From an uncultured Eubacteriales bacterium (GTDB lineage: Bacteria > Bacillota > Clostridia > Lachnospirales > CAG-274): DNA of 11,786 nt. Below the pieces are notes generated by a model. The model had not been told where the DNA came from. It searched no databases and saw nothing but the letters and a program-made list of their open reading frames with translations. Shown here piece by piece: positions 1-8,084 of the stretch (position 1 is its first letter; every line of letters begins with the position of its first letter). Both the position numbers and the translations under genes were made by a program. Location: the NCBI GenBank assembly GCA_902497185.1, contig CABVEG010000024.1, forward strand, positions 1 to 11,786. Direction: 5' to 3'.

Positions 1-221
1 CGGCGGCGGTCAGCCTGTGCAAAGTGACAGAAAGAAATTATATTGACCTTAAAGGACTTCGTTCAAAGGTACTCTATGATGCAGATAAAGAGCTTAAAAT
101 AAGAAAATCCCACGAAAGTCCCGTTATAAAAATGATTTATGACGAATTTTTTGACAGCCCCGGTAAAGCGAGAGCACATAAGCTTCTCCATACTACTTAT
201 GTAAACAGAAAGAATAAATAA
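1..221 (+). CDS. [FeFe]-hydrogenase catalytic subunit, C-terminal end (partial, apparent frameshift)
   Basis: This is the last part of an iron-only hydrogenase, which interconverts protons and H2 at the H-cluster in fermentative anaerobes. From GTG 24 to TAA 219-221 the frame gives the small-subunit-like C-terminal domain (Fe_hyd_SSU type), with recognisable RSKVLYDAD, IRKSHESPVIKMIYDEFF and AHKLLHTTY segments. Bases 2-16 in the neighbouring frame encode GGGQP, the conserved motif that normally lies just before this domain; base 1 fits the last base of the usual Asn codon. That frame runs into a stop at 44-46. Dropping one A from the AAA run at 21-23 joins the frames as GGGQPVQVTERNYIDLKGLR, so a +1 frameshift or a sequencing error is likely. 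GTG 24 is therefore not a real start. The rest of the gene lies outside the window. The gene converges on rpoC. The family call is firm; which hydrogenase group it belongs to cannot be told. Confidence 0.85.
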   Translation, partial: AAVSLCKVTERNYIDLKGLRSKVLYDADKELKIRKSHESPVIKMIYDEFFDSPGKARAHKLLHTTYVNRKNK

Positions 222-222
222 A

Positions 223-252
223 TTTAAGGCAGAGATTTTTCTCTGCCTTAAA
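223..252. terminator. Hairpin after the hydrogenase gene, possible bidirectional terminator
   Basis: A perfect 12-bp stem pairs 223-234 with 241-252 around a 6-nt loop, starting two bases after the hydrogenase stop. Read on plus, it is followed by AATTT without a clean T-run. Read on minus, it is followed by an AT-rich stretch with several short T-runs. It sits between two convergent genes, so it may serve both. The stem is clear; its use as a terminator is inferred. Confidence 0.6.
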
Positions 253-287
253 AATTTCAAAAAAACTAAGTTTTTAAATAAGAGGAT

Positions 288-303
288 GGGAGCCTAAGCT
301 CCC
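288..303 (-). terminator. Putative rpoBC terminator hairpin
   Basis: On the minus strand a GGGAGC / GCTCCC stem (6 bp, 4-nt loop) starts 11 nt after the rpoC stop codon. The bases that follow are pyrimidine-rich (ATCCTCTTATTT) rather than a pure T-run, so it is a moderate intrinsic terminator. The stronger hairpin at 223-252 may act as a backup. Confidence 0.55.
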
Positions 304-314
304 TTTAAAACAAA

Positions 315-3300
315 TTATTCCTCAGTAAGATCTGCACTTTCAACAGCTGCATCAATAACATCATCACTAATATCCTCAGCAGTTTCAATTATTTCATTTT
401 CAACTGTTTCAGTCATTTCAATAATATCTGTATTATCCTCTGTTTCCTCTACATAGTCGGGCTTATCAAGCTTTAAGTCAACCTTTCTGTAAAGGCTCAT
501 TCCTGTACCGGCAGGAATAAGTTTACCAATAATAACATTTTCCTTAAGACCAACAAGAGGATCAATCTTACCCTTTACGGCAGCATCAGTTAATACCTTA
601 GTTGTTTCCTGGAAGGATGCAGCAGACAGGAAGCTGTCAGTAGCAAGAGATGCCTTAGTAATACCAAGGAGAGTTCTTGAACCTGTTGCTTCCTCCTTAC
701 CCTCTGCCTGTGCCTTAGCATTAGCAGTTTCAAAAGCAAGCCAGTCAACCTGTGAACCCGGAAGAAGTCCTGTTTCACCTGCTGTTTCTACTCTTACTCT
801 CTTAAGCATCTGTCTTACAATAACCTCAATATGCTTATCGTTAATATCAACACCTTGTAAACGGTAAACTCTCTGTACTTCCTTAAGGATATAGTCCTGA
901 ACACCTCTTACGCCATTGATTCTTAAAATATCCTGTGGATAAATAGAACCCTCTGTAATCTGGTCGCCTGCCTCAATTACATCACCATTAAGAACACAAA
1001 CTCTTGAGCCGTAAGGAATGGAATAATCCTTAACTGTTCCATCAGGAGCAACAACAGTTACATCCTCTTTCTTAGTTACCTTATTTACATTAACTGTAAC
1101 CTTACCGCCAAATTCAGCAATAATAGAACGACCCTTTGGATTTCTTGCCTCAAAAAGCTCCTCTACTCTAGGAAGACCCTGTGTAAGGTCATTACCTGAG
1201 ATACCGCCTGTATGGAATGTTCTCATTGTAAGCTGTGTACCCGGCTCACCAATTGACTGTGCGGCAATAATACCTACAGCCTCGCCAATTCTAACCTGTC
1301 TGCCGCTTGCCATATTAGAACCATAGCACTTAGAGCAAACACCGTTAGGACACTTACAGGTCAATATAGTTCTAATCTTAACCTTAGTAACACCTGCTGC
1401 AATTACTGCATCAGCCATATCAGGAGTAATAAGTGTATCACAAGGAACAATAACCTCATTAGTTTCAGGATTTAAAATATCCTCTGCTGAGTATCTGCCT
1501 CTGATTCTGTCTAAAAGACCCTCAATAGTTTCCTGACCGTCCATAAATGCCTCAACTTCCATATATGGAATTTGGTCAAGGTCAGCAGCACAGTCATATT
1601 CTCTGATAATAATATCCTGGGCAACATCAACAAGACGTCTTGTAAGATAACCTGAGTCGGCAGTTTTAAGAGCTGTATCAGTAAGACCCTTACGTGCACC
1701 GTGAGCAGAAATAAAGTATTCCTGAACAGTAAGACCCTCACGGAAGTTAGCCTTGATAGGTAACTCAATAGTTTCACCGCTAGGAGAAGCCATCAAACCT
1801 CTCATACCTGCTAACTGCTTGATCTGTCTGTTAGAACCTCTTGCACCTGAAAGAGCCATCATATAAATATCATTATACTGACCTAAGTTGTCAATCAGAG
1901 CCTTAGTAATCTTATCATCAATCTTTTCCCAAACGGAAATAACCTTGTTGTGTCTTTCCTCATCTGTCATAAGACCACGTCTGTACATCTTTGTAATCTT
2001 ATTAACCTCTGCGTCACCCTCAGCAAGTAATTCATACTTAGCATCAGGAATCTTCATATCTGATACGGATACTGTAAGTGATGCTCTTGTAGAGAACTTG
2101 TAACCCAAGCTCTTAATATCATCAAGAACCTCAGCAGTTTCTGTTGAAGGATGCTTGTGTATACATCTGTTAATAATCTTACCTAATTCCTTCTTACCTG
2201 TTAAGAAGTCAATTTCGTACTTTAATTCATTTTCAGCCTTAGTTCTGTCAACAAAGCCTAAATCCTGTGGTATAATTTCATTAAATATAATTCTACCGCA
2301 GGTAGTATCAACAAGACCAGTCTTGATCTCGCCATTAATTTCAAGCGAACGTCTTACCTTAATCTTGGCATGAAGGCTTATAACCTTGTTATCATAAGCT
2401 AAAAGCACTTCATTTTCATCCATAAATACCTTGCCTTCTCCTGGCTCTCCGTCCTTAGCAAGTGTAAGATAATAAATACCAAGTACCATATCCTGTGAAG
2501 GTACGGCAACAGGCTCACCGTCAGATGGCTTTAAGAGGTTATTAGGAGAGAGGAGAAGGAATCTGCACTCTGCCTGTGCCTCAACACTTAAAGGTACGTG
2601 AACCGCCATCTGGTCACCGTCGAAGTCGGCATTGTAAGCTGTACAAACAAGAGGGTGAAGTTTTAATGCTCTACCTTCTACAAGCACAGGCTCAAATGCC
2701 TGAATACCAAGTCTGTGAAGAGTAGGGGCTCTGTTAAGCATAACAGGATGCTCCTTAATAACGCTTTCAAGAACGTCCCAAACCTCAGGCTTTAACTGCT
2801 CAACCATTCTCTTGGCGCTCTTAATATTAGCAGCTATTTCATCACTTACAAGTTTCTTCATAACAAATGGCTTGAAAAGCTCAATAGCCATTTCCTTTGG
2901 CAAACCACACTGATAAATTTTAAGAGTAGGACCTACTACAATAACTGAACGACCTGAATAGTCAACTCTCTTACCAAGTAAGTTCTGTCTGAATCTACCC
3001 TGCTTACCCTTTAATAAATCTGAAAGGGACTTTAAGGCTCTGTTTCCAGGACCTGTAACAGGTCTGCCTCTTCTTCCGTTGTCAATAAGTGAGTCAACTG
3101 CCTCCTGTAACATTCTCTTTTCATTTCTGATAATAATATCAGGAGTTCCATACTCAACTAATTTCTTTAATCTGTTATTTCTGTTAATAACTCGTCTATA
3201 AAGGTCATTAAGGTCAGATGTGGCAAATCTGCCGCCATCAAGCTGAACCATAGGTCTTAAATCAGGAGGTATAACAGGAAGAACGGTAAGAACCATCCAC

Positions 3301-3986
3301 TCAGGTCTGTTACCGCTTAATCTGAAGGATTCAACAACCTCAAGTTTCTTAATAATCTTAGCCTTCTTTTGACCTGATGCGTCTACAAGCTCTGCCTGTA
3401 ATTCCTCTGACTCCTTATCAAGGTCAATAGCCTCAAGAAGCTCCTTTATTGCCTCTGCACCCATACCAACTCTGCATGAGCCGGGACCATACTGTTCAAT
3501 AGTTTCTCTGTACTGCTGTTCAGTAATAACTTCCTTATAAACAAGATTAGTTTCACCTGAATCAAGTACAATATAGTTAGCAAAGTAAAGCACCTTTTCA
3601 AGCTCTTTAGGGCTTTTGCCAAGGATAGTACCCATCTTTGAAGGTATTCCCTTAAAGTACCAGATATGAGAAACGGGAGCAGCAAGCTCAATATGACCCA
3701 TTCTTTCACGTCTTACCTTACTCTTTGTAATTTCAACGCCGCAGCGTTCACAAACCATACCCTTATTTCTGATTCTCTTATACTTACCGCAGGCACATTC
3801 CCAGTCCTTTGTAGGTCCGAAAATTCTTTCACAATAAAGACCGTCTCTTTCAGGCTTTAAAGTTCTGTAGTTAATGGTTTCAGGCTTAGTAACCTCGCCA
3901 TAAGACCACTTTCTTATTTTTTCGGGAGAAGCAAGACCTATTTTAATAGAGTCAAAAACCATCTGCTTTTCAGTATCATTACTCAT
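315..3986 (-). CDS. rpoC: DNA-directed RNA polymerase subunit beta'
   Basis: RpoC forms the catalytic core of RNA polymerase together with RpoB, the alpha dimer and omega. The 1223-residue protein is complete. The N-terminal zinc site is Cys64, Cys66, Cys79 and Cys82. The Mg2+-binding NADFDGDQ loop is at 452-459 (Asp454, Asp456, Asp458). The second zinc site is probably Cys799, Cys877, Cys884 and Cys887. The bridge-helix/trigger-loop region has the invariant AAQSIGEPGTQLTMRTFH stretch at 908-925. The RVEELFEAR motif is at 940-948. There is no large insertion. The last 45 or so residues are an acidic tail rich in Glu and Asp. The ATG start has an AAGGAGGG site 9 nt upstream, and the gene begins 2 nt after the rpoB stop, so it is co-transcribed and probably translationally coupled with rpoB. 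Confidence 0.99.
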   Translation of the reverse strand: MSNDTEKQMVFDSIKIGLASPEKIRKWSYGEVTKPETINYRTLKPERDGLYCERIFGPTKDWECACGKYKRIRNKGMVCERCGVEITKSKVRRERMGHIELAAPVSHIWYFKGIPSKMGTILGKSPKELEKVLYFANYIVLDSGETNLVYKEVITEQQYRETIEQYGPGSCRVGMGAEAIKELLEAIDLDKESEELQAELVDASGQKKAKIIKKLEVVESFRLSGNRPEWMVLTVLPVIPPDLRPMVQLDGGRFATSDLNDLYRRVINRNNRLKKLVEYGTPDIIIRNEKRMLQEAVDSLIDNGRRGRPVTGPGNRALKSLSDLLKGKQGRFRQNLLGKRVDYSGRSVIVVGPTLKIYQCGLPKEMAIELFKPFVMKKLVSDEIAANIKSAKRMVEQLKPEVWDVLESVIKEHPVMLNRAPTLHRLGIQAFEPVLVEGRALKLHPLVCTAYNADFDGDQMAVHVPLSVEAQAECRFLLLSPNNLLKPSDGEPVAVPSQDMVLGIYYLTLAKDGEPGEGKVFMDENEVLLAYDNKVISLHAKIKVRRSLEINGEIKTGLVDTTCGRIIFNEIIPQDLGFVDRTKAENELKYEIDFLTGKKELGKIINRCIHKHPSTETAEVLDDIKSLGYKFSTRASLTVSVSDMKIPDAKYELLAEGDAEVNKITKMYRRGLMTDEERHNKVISVWEKIDDKITKALIDNLGQYNDIYMMALSGARGSNRQIKQLAGMRGLMASPSGETIELPIKANFREGLTVQEYFISAHGARKGLTDTALKTADSGYLTRRLVDVAQDIIIREYDCAADLDQIPYMEVEAFMDGQETIEGLLDRIRGRYSAEDILNPETNEVIVPCDTLITPDMADAVIAAGVTKVKIRTILTCKCPNGVCSKCYGSNMASGRQVRIGEAVGIIAAQSIGEPGTQLTMRTFHTGGISGNDLTQGLPRVEELFEARNPKGRSIIAEFGGKVTVNVNKVTKKEDVTVVAPDGTVKDYSIPYGSRVCVLNGDVIEAGDQITEGSIYPQDILRINGVRGVQDYILKEVQRVYRLQGVDINDKHIEVIVRQMLKRVRVETAGETGLLPGSQVDWLAFETANAKAQAEGKEEATGSRTLLGITKASLATDSFLSAASFQETTKVLTDAAVKGKIDPLVGLKENVIIGKLIPAGTGMSLYRKVDLKLDKPDYVEETEDNTDIIEMTETVENEIIETAEDISDDVIDAAVESADLTEE

Positions 3987-3988
3987 TA

Positions 3989-6900
3989 TTATTCTCCCTC
4001 CTTACTATTTCTTAAAAGACTTTCAAGGTCAGAAAATTCGTCAAGCAAATCATCATCACTTTCTTCATCTTCGTCTATAACAAAATCATCGTCATCAATA
4101 TCATCAATATTAACATCGTCAATTGAAAGGTCGCCTAAAAGGTCATCAAGCTTATCCTCAACGTTGATGTCTTCATCAGGCTCATTTTTCTCCATATCAA
4201 CATCAACAGTAAGCTCTCTGTCCTCTGCAAACTCATCAATTTCAACACGCTCGCCCTCATTAAATACTTCAATATCAAGAGCAAGTGCCTGTAATTCCTT
4301 AAGGAGAACCTTAAATGATTCAGGGATGCCGGGTTCAGGAATATTTTCACCTTTAACAATAGCCTCGTAAGTACTTACTCTACCTACAATATCATCAGAC
4401 TTAACTGTAAGAATTTCCTGTAATGTGTAAGATGCACCATAAGCCTCAAGTGCCCAAACTTCCATCTCACCAAATCTCTGACCACCAAACTGTGCCTTAC
4501 CGCCTAAAGGCTGCTGAGTTACAAGTGAGTAAGGACCTGTTGAACGTGCGTGAATCTTATCATCTACAAGGTGGTGAAGTTTTAAGTAATGCATAAAACC
4601 AATGGTAGTAGGATTATCAAATTCCTCACCTGTTCTGCCGTCTCTTAATCTTACCTTACCTGTTCTGTCAATAGGTACACCTGCCCATTCAGCTCTGTGT
4701 GCCTTATTTTCATCAAGATAGCTGAATACATCATCTCTTAATGTATCCTTCCACTTGTCACTAAATTCCTCCCAAGAAGTGTTTACATAATCGTTAGCCA
4801 TTTCAAGGGTATTCATAATATCATTTTCGTTAGCACCGTCAAATACAGGTGTTGCTACCTTCCAACCAAGTACATTACTTGCAAGACCTAAGTGAATCTC
4901 AAGAACCTGACCTATGTTCATTCGTGAAGGAACACCCAGTGGGTTAAGAACGATGTCAAGAGGTCTACCGTTTGGAAGATATGGCATATCCTCAACAGGA
5001 AGTACTCTTGAAACTACACCCTTGTTACCGTGACGACCTGCCATCTTATCACCAACAGAAATCTTTCTCTTCTGTGCAATATATACTCTTACTGTCTTAT
5101 TTACTCCCGGTGGAAGCTCATCATTTTCTTCTCTTGAGAATACCTTAACATCAACTACAATACCGCTTGTACCGTGTGGTACGGTTAATGAGGTATCTCT
5201 TACTTCTCTTGCCTTTTCACCGAATATGGCTCTTAAAAGTCTTTCCTCGGCAGTAAGCTCAGTTTCACCCTTAGGAGTAACCTTACCTACAAGTATGGAG
5301 TTAGGCTGAACCTCAGCACCTACTCTTATAATACCAAACTCATCAAGATCCTTTAATGATTCAGCACTCATATTAGGAATATCTCTTGTAATTTCCTCAT
5401 CACCAAGCTTAGTATTTCTTGCCTCTGTTTCATATTCCTCAATATGGATAGAAGTATAAACATCATCCATAACAAGTCTTTCACTAAGAAGAACGGCATC
5501 CTCATAATTGTAGCCTTCCCAAGTCATAAAACCGATAAGAGGGTTCTTACCAAGGGCAAGCTCACCATCCTTAGTAGAAGGACCGTCTGCAATAACATCA
5601 CCTGCACAAACTCTCTGACCCTTATCAACAATAGGAATCTGATTCATACAGTTAGACTGGTTTGACCTCTTAAACTTAATAAGGTCATATCTGTCGTTTT
5701 CTCCTGAGTCTGTCTTTACAACAATTCTTGAGGCATCAACAAATGTTACAATACCGTCATTTTTGGCAATAACACAAACACCTGAGTCCTTAGCAGTCTT
5801 ATATTCCATACCTGTACCAACAATAGGAGAATCTGTTGTTAAAAGAGGCACAGCCTGACGCTGCATATTAGAACCCATTAACGCTCTTGTAACGTCATCA
5901 TTCTGTAAGAAAGGAATAAGGGCTGTAGCTATGGAAACAAGCTGTCTTGGAGATACGTCCATTAAGTCAACTCTGTCAGGAGTTACCTGAATGTTATCCT
6001 CTCTCAAACGACAAGTAACCTTTTCGTTAGTAAAATGCTTGTTCTCATCAAGAGGCTCATTAGCCTGTGCAATAACGTACTTTTCTTCTTCATCAGCAGC
6101 AATGTAAATAATGTTGTCAGTTACAACAGACTCGCCGCTTGATTTGTCAATAACTCTGTAAGGAGCCTCAATAAAGCCGTACTCATTAATCTTTGCAAAT
6201 GTTGCAAGAGAGTTAATAAGACCGATGTTAGGACCTTCAGGAGTTTCAATAGGACACATTCTGCCATAGTGAGAGTTATGAACATCTCTAACCTCAAAGC
6301 CTGCTCTTTCTCTGGAAAGACCGCCGGGACCTAAGGCAGATAATCTTCTCTTATGAGTAAGCTCACCAAGAGGGTTATTCTGATCCATAAACTGTGACAA
6401 CTGAGAACTACCGAAAAATTCCTTAATGGCAGCAGTAACAGGCTTAATGTTAATAAGTGCCTGTGGAGTAACACTGTCCGTATCCTGAGTTGTCATTCTT
6501 TCTCTTACGGTTCTTTCCATTCTTGAAAGACCGATTCTAAACTGGTTTTGTAAAAGCTCTCCAACGGCTCTGATTCTTCTGTTGCCAAGGTGGTCAATAT
6601 CATCCTTGTTGCCGATGCCGTAATCAAGATGTATACAATAATTAATAGAAGCCATAATATCCTCAAGGGTAATATGCTTTGTAACAAGCTCAAACATATT
6701 AGCCTTAACGGCAGCCTTAAAACTTTCTGCATCGTCATTAGCCTCTAATAAATCCATAAGAACAGGAAGATAAACTCTTTCCTTAATCTTTAAATCCTTA
6801 CCTGTTAAACCAAGACCTGCAATAAAGTCATCAATCTTAACAGCCATATTTGATAAAATCTTAACACCTCTGCCGTTTACATCAACATAAATAGCAGGGA

Positions 6901-7879
6901 TACCGCTGTCCTGAAGTTTATCACAGATTTCCTCTGTTAAAATTGTACCTGCTTCACATAAAACTTCACCTGTCATTGGATCAACAGCGTCCTCTGTAAG
7001 CTTATATCCTGCAACTCTGTTGGCAAAGGCAAGTTTCTTGTTAAACTTATATCTTCCTACATGAGCAAGGTCATATCTCTTATAGTCATAGAACATATTG
7101 TGAAGAATAGTTTGTGCTGACTCAACTGTAGGAGGCTCGCCGGGACGAAGCTTCTTATAAATTTCAATAAGACCTTCTTCATGAGTCTTTGTAGCATCCT
7201 TTTCAATAGTAGCAAGAATTTTTGGTTCCTCACCGAAAAGGTCTATAATATCCTGATCTGTACCAATACCCAAAGCTCTAATAAGTGTGGTAACAGGTAC
7301 CTTTCTGTTTCTGTCTACTCTAACAGAGAATACATCATTACTGTCTGTTTCATATTCGAGCCATGCACCTCTGTTAGGAATAACTGTTGAAGTAAGGAGG
7401 TTTTTACCGTCCTTATCCTTTGCTATATCATAATATATACCGGGTGAACGTACCAACTGTGAAACGATTACTCTCTCTGCACCATTAATTACGAATGTAC
7501 CTGTTTCGGTCATAATAGGAAATTCACCCATATAAATTTCCTGCTCCTTAACCTCAGCAACATCACCATTAGTACGAAGTCTGACCTTAACTCTTAAAGG
7601 TGTTGCATAGGTAGCATCTCTGTCCTTACATTCTGCAATAGAATACTTAGTTTCGCTGTCAAGCTTAAAATCAACAAATTCTAAAATGTAATTACCGTTG
7701 TAATCACTGATTGGCGAAATATCATCAAGTACTTCAGCCATACCCTCGTCAAGGAACCACTGATAGCTGTCCTTCTGTAATGCAAGTAAATTAGGCATTT
7801 CCAACACTTCATCAACTCTTGCATAACTCATACGCATAGTGTCACCACACTGCACAGGGCGTAATCTGTTCTTTTCCAT
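3989..7879 (-). CDS. rpoB: DNA-directed RNA polymerase subunit beta
   Basis: RpoB pairs with RpoC to form the active-site cleft and is the target of rifamycins. The frame is open from a GTG at 7891, but the AAGAAGGAG site at 7891-7899 overlaps that GTG. The ATG at 7879, 11 nt downstream of the site, is the better start and gives 1296 residues. The rifampicin region is at about residues 490-520; its Asp, His and Ser at the usual resistance positions are all wild-type-like (FMDQNN, THKRRLSALG). Also visible are the CPIETPEGPNIGLINSLA stretch, GYNYEDAV, GDKMAGRHGNKGV and the C-terminal GGKAQFGGQRFGEMEVWALEAYGA signature. After the conserved core ends at about residue 1210 there is a long acidic tail of about 75 residues, with Asp-rich runs. 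This makes the protein longer than B. subtilis RpoB (about 1190 residues). It is the first gene of the rpoB-rpoC unit; rplJ and rplL are not upstream. Confidence 0.98.
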   Translation of the reverse strand: MEKNRLRPVQCGDTMRMSYARVDEVLEMPNLLALQKDSYQWFLDEGMAEVLDDISPISDYNGNYILEFVDFKLDSETKYSIAECKDRDATYATPLRVKVRLRTNGDVAEVKEQEIYMGEFPIMTETGTFVINGAERVIVSQLVRSPGIYYDIAKDKDGKNLLTSTVIPNRGAWLEYETDSNDVFSVRVDRNRKVPVTTLIRALGIGTDQDIIDLFGEEPKILATIEKDATKTHEEGLIEIYKKLRPGEPPTVESAQTILHNMFYDYKRYDLAHVGRYKFNKKLAFANRVAGYKLTEDAVDPMTGEVLCEAGTILTEEICDKLQDSGIPAIYVDVNGRGVKILSNMAVKIDDFIAGLGLTGKDLKIKERVYLPVLMDLLEANDDAESFKAAVKANMFELVTKHITLEDIMASINYCIHLDYGIGNKDDIDHLGNRRIRAVGELLQNQFRIGLSRMERTVRERMTTQDTDSVTPQALINIKPVTAAIKEFFGSSQLSQFMDQNNPLGELTHKRRLSALGPGGLSRERAGFEVRDVHNSHYGRMCPIETPEGPNIGLINSLATFAKINEYGFIEAPYRVIDKSSGESVVTDNIIYIAADEEEKYVIAQANEPLDENKHFTNEKVTCRLREDNIQVTPDRVDLMDVSPRQLVSIATALIPFLQNDDVTRALMGSNMQRQAVPLLTTDSPIVGTGMEYKTAKDSGVCVIAKNDGIVTFVDASRIVVKTDSGENDRYDLIKFKRSNQSNCMNQIPIVDKGQRVCAGDVIADGPSTKDGELALGKNPLIGFMTWEGYNYEDAVLLSERLVMDDVYTSIHIEEYETEARNTKLGDEEITRDIPNMSAESLKDLDEFGIIRVGAEVQPNSILVGKVTPKGETELTAEERLLRAIFGEKAREVRDTSLTVPHGTSGIVVDVKVFSREENDELPPGVNKTVRVYIAQKRKISVGDKMAGRHGNKGVVSRVLPVEDMPYLPNGRPLDIVLNPLGVPSRMNIGQVLEIHLGLASNVLGWKVATPVFDGANENDIMNTLEMANDYVNTSWEEFSDKWKDTLRDDVFSYLDENKAHRAEWAGVPIDRTGKVRLRDGRTGEEFDNPTTIGFMHYLKLHHLVDDKIHARSTGPYSLVTQQPLGGKAQFGGQRFGEMEVWALEAYGASYTLQEILTVKSDDIVGRVSTYEAIVKGENIPEPGIPESFKVLLKELQALALDIEVFNEGERVEIDEFAEDRELTVDVDMEKNEPDEDINVEDKLDDLLGDLSIDDVNIDDIDDDDFVIDEDEESDDDLLDEFSDLESLLRNSKEGE
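3996..4003 (-). promoter_or_regulatory. rpoC ribosome binding site inside the rpoB 3' end
   Basis: AAGGAGGG lies 9 nt before the rpoC ATG and is formed by the last codons of rpoB (encoding Lys-Glu-Gly). The 2-nt gap between stop and start means ribosomes finishing rpoB arrive at the rpoC start, which would help keep the two subunits at equal levels. Confidence 0.85.
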
Positions 7880-7890
7880 TGGCGCTTTCA

Positions 7891-7899
7891 CTCCTTCTT
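7891..7899 (-). promoter_or_regulatory. rpoB ribosome binding site that decides the start
   Basis: AAGAAGGAG is complementary to the 16S rRNA 3' end. It is 11 nt from the ATG at 7879 and overlaps the in-frame GTG at 7891, so only the ATG can use it. Confidence 0.8.
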
Positions 7900-7926
7900 T
7901 ATATTTTAAAATAATTAATAGATTAG

Positions 7927-7973
7927 TTCACACTTTCTTCATATTTAAGCAAATTATTCACACTTTATTTACA
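7927..7973 (+). repeat. Phased TTCACA-like hexamers; two exact 10-bp direct repeats
   Basis: TTCACACTTT occurs exactly at 7927-7936 and 7957-7966, 30 bp apart. Each copy is followed by a related hexamer at exactly 11-bp pitch: TTCACA 7927 with TTCATA 7938, and TTCACA 7957 with TTTACA 7968. This layout resembles direct-repeat half-sites of OmpR/PhoB-family response regulators such as PhoP boxes. The sites lie upstream of the plus-strand promoter at 7982-8011 and inside the rpoB leader. Regulator identity is inference only. Confidence 0.4.
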
Positions 7974-7981
7974 TTTACCTC

Positions 7982-8011
7982 TTGACAGGGTGCTGCTTTT
8001 CGTGTTATAAT
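7982..8011 (+). promoter_or_regulatory. Near-consensus sigma-A promoter facing rpoBC
   Basis: The -35 is TTGACA at 7982-7987, the spacer is 18 bp, and the -10 is TATAAT at 8006-8011 preceded by an extended TGT. Both hexamers are perfect consensus. The predicted start is about 8018. No plus-strand gene follows, so it would make a non-coding RNA directed against the rpoBC promoter. Confidence 0.6.
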
Positions 8012-8055
8012 TCTTATATGTTAAAAGGTGTCTTTTCCTAAAGATACAGTATATT

Positions 8056-8084
8056 ATTGTAACATCATTTTTCCGCTTTGTCAA
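8056..8084 (-). promoter_or_regulatory. rpoBC promoter (sigma-A)
   Basis: On minus, the -35 is TTGACA at 8079-8084, the spacer is 17 bp, and the -10 is TACAAT at 8056-8061 with an extended TGT just before it. The predicted start is about 8050, leaving an untranslated leader of about 170 nt before the rpoB ATG. The promoter lies downstream of the terminator of the preceding unit, so rpoBC is transcribed on its own. Confidence 0.8.

Noticed and set aside
24..221. Stand-alone 65-residue protein starting at GTG 24
   Set aside because: It matches only the C-terminal domain of an [FeFe]-hydrogenase, and the GGGQP motif lies just upstream in the adjacent frame. It is a fragment of a larger gene, and the GTG has no ribosome binding site.
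259..275. Short A/T inverted repeat between the hydrogenase gene and rpoC
   Set aside because: It consists of A-run and T-run arms with a single G-C pair, likely chance in an AT-rich spacer, and the neighbouring hairpins explain termination better.
1888..2373. Antisense and alternate-frame open frames within rpoC and rpoB
   Set aside because: They are short, low-complexity shadows of two highly conserved genes with no translation signals.
6315..6430. Possible rifampicin-resistance changes in RpoB
   Set aside because: The usual resistance positions (Asp, His and Ser of the FMDQNN and THKRRLSALG stretches) carry the wild-type residues.
7880..7891. GTG 7891 as the rpoB start
   Set aside because: The ribosome binding site overlaps this GTG; the ATG at 7879 lies at a usable distance from it.
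7969..7982. Start-stop element (ATG immediately followed by TAA) in the rpoB leader after an AGAGG
   Set aside because: Only 3 nt separate the AGAGG from the ATG, too close for initiation, and such pairs are common by chance in AT-rich DNA.
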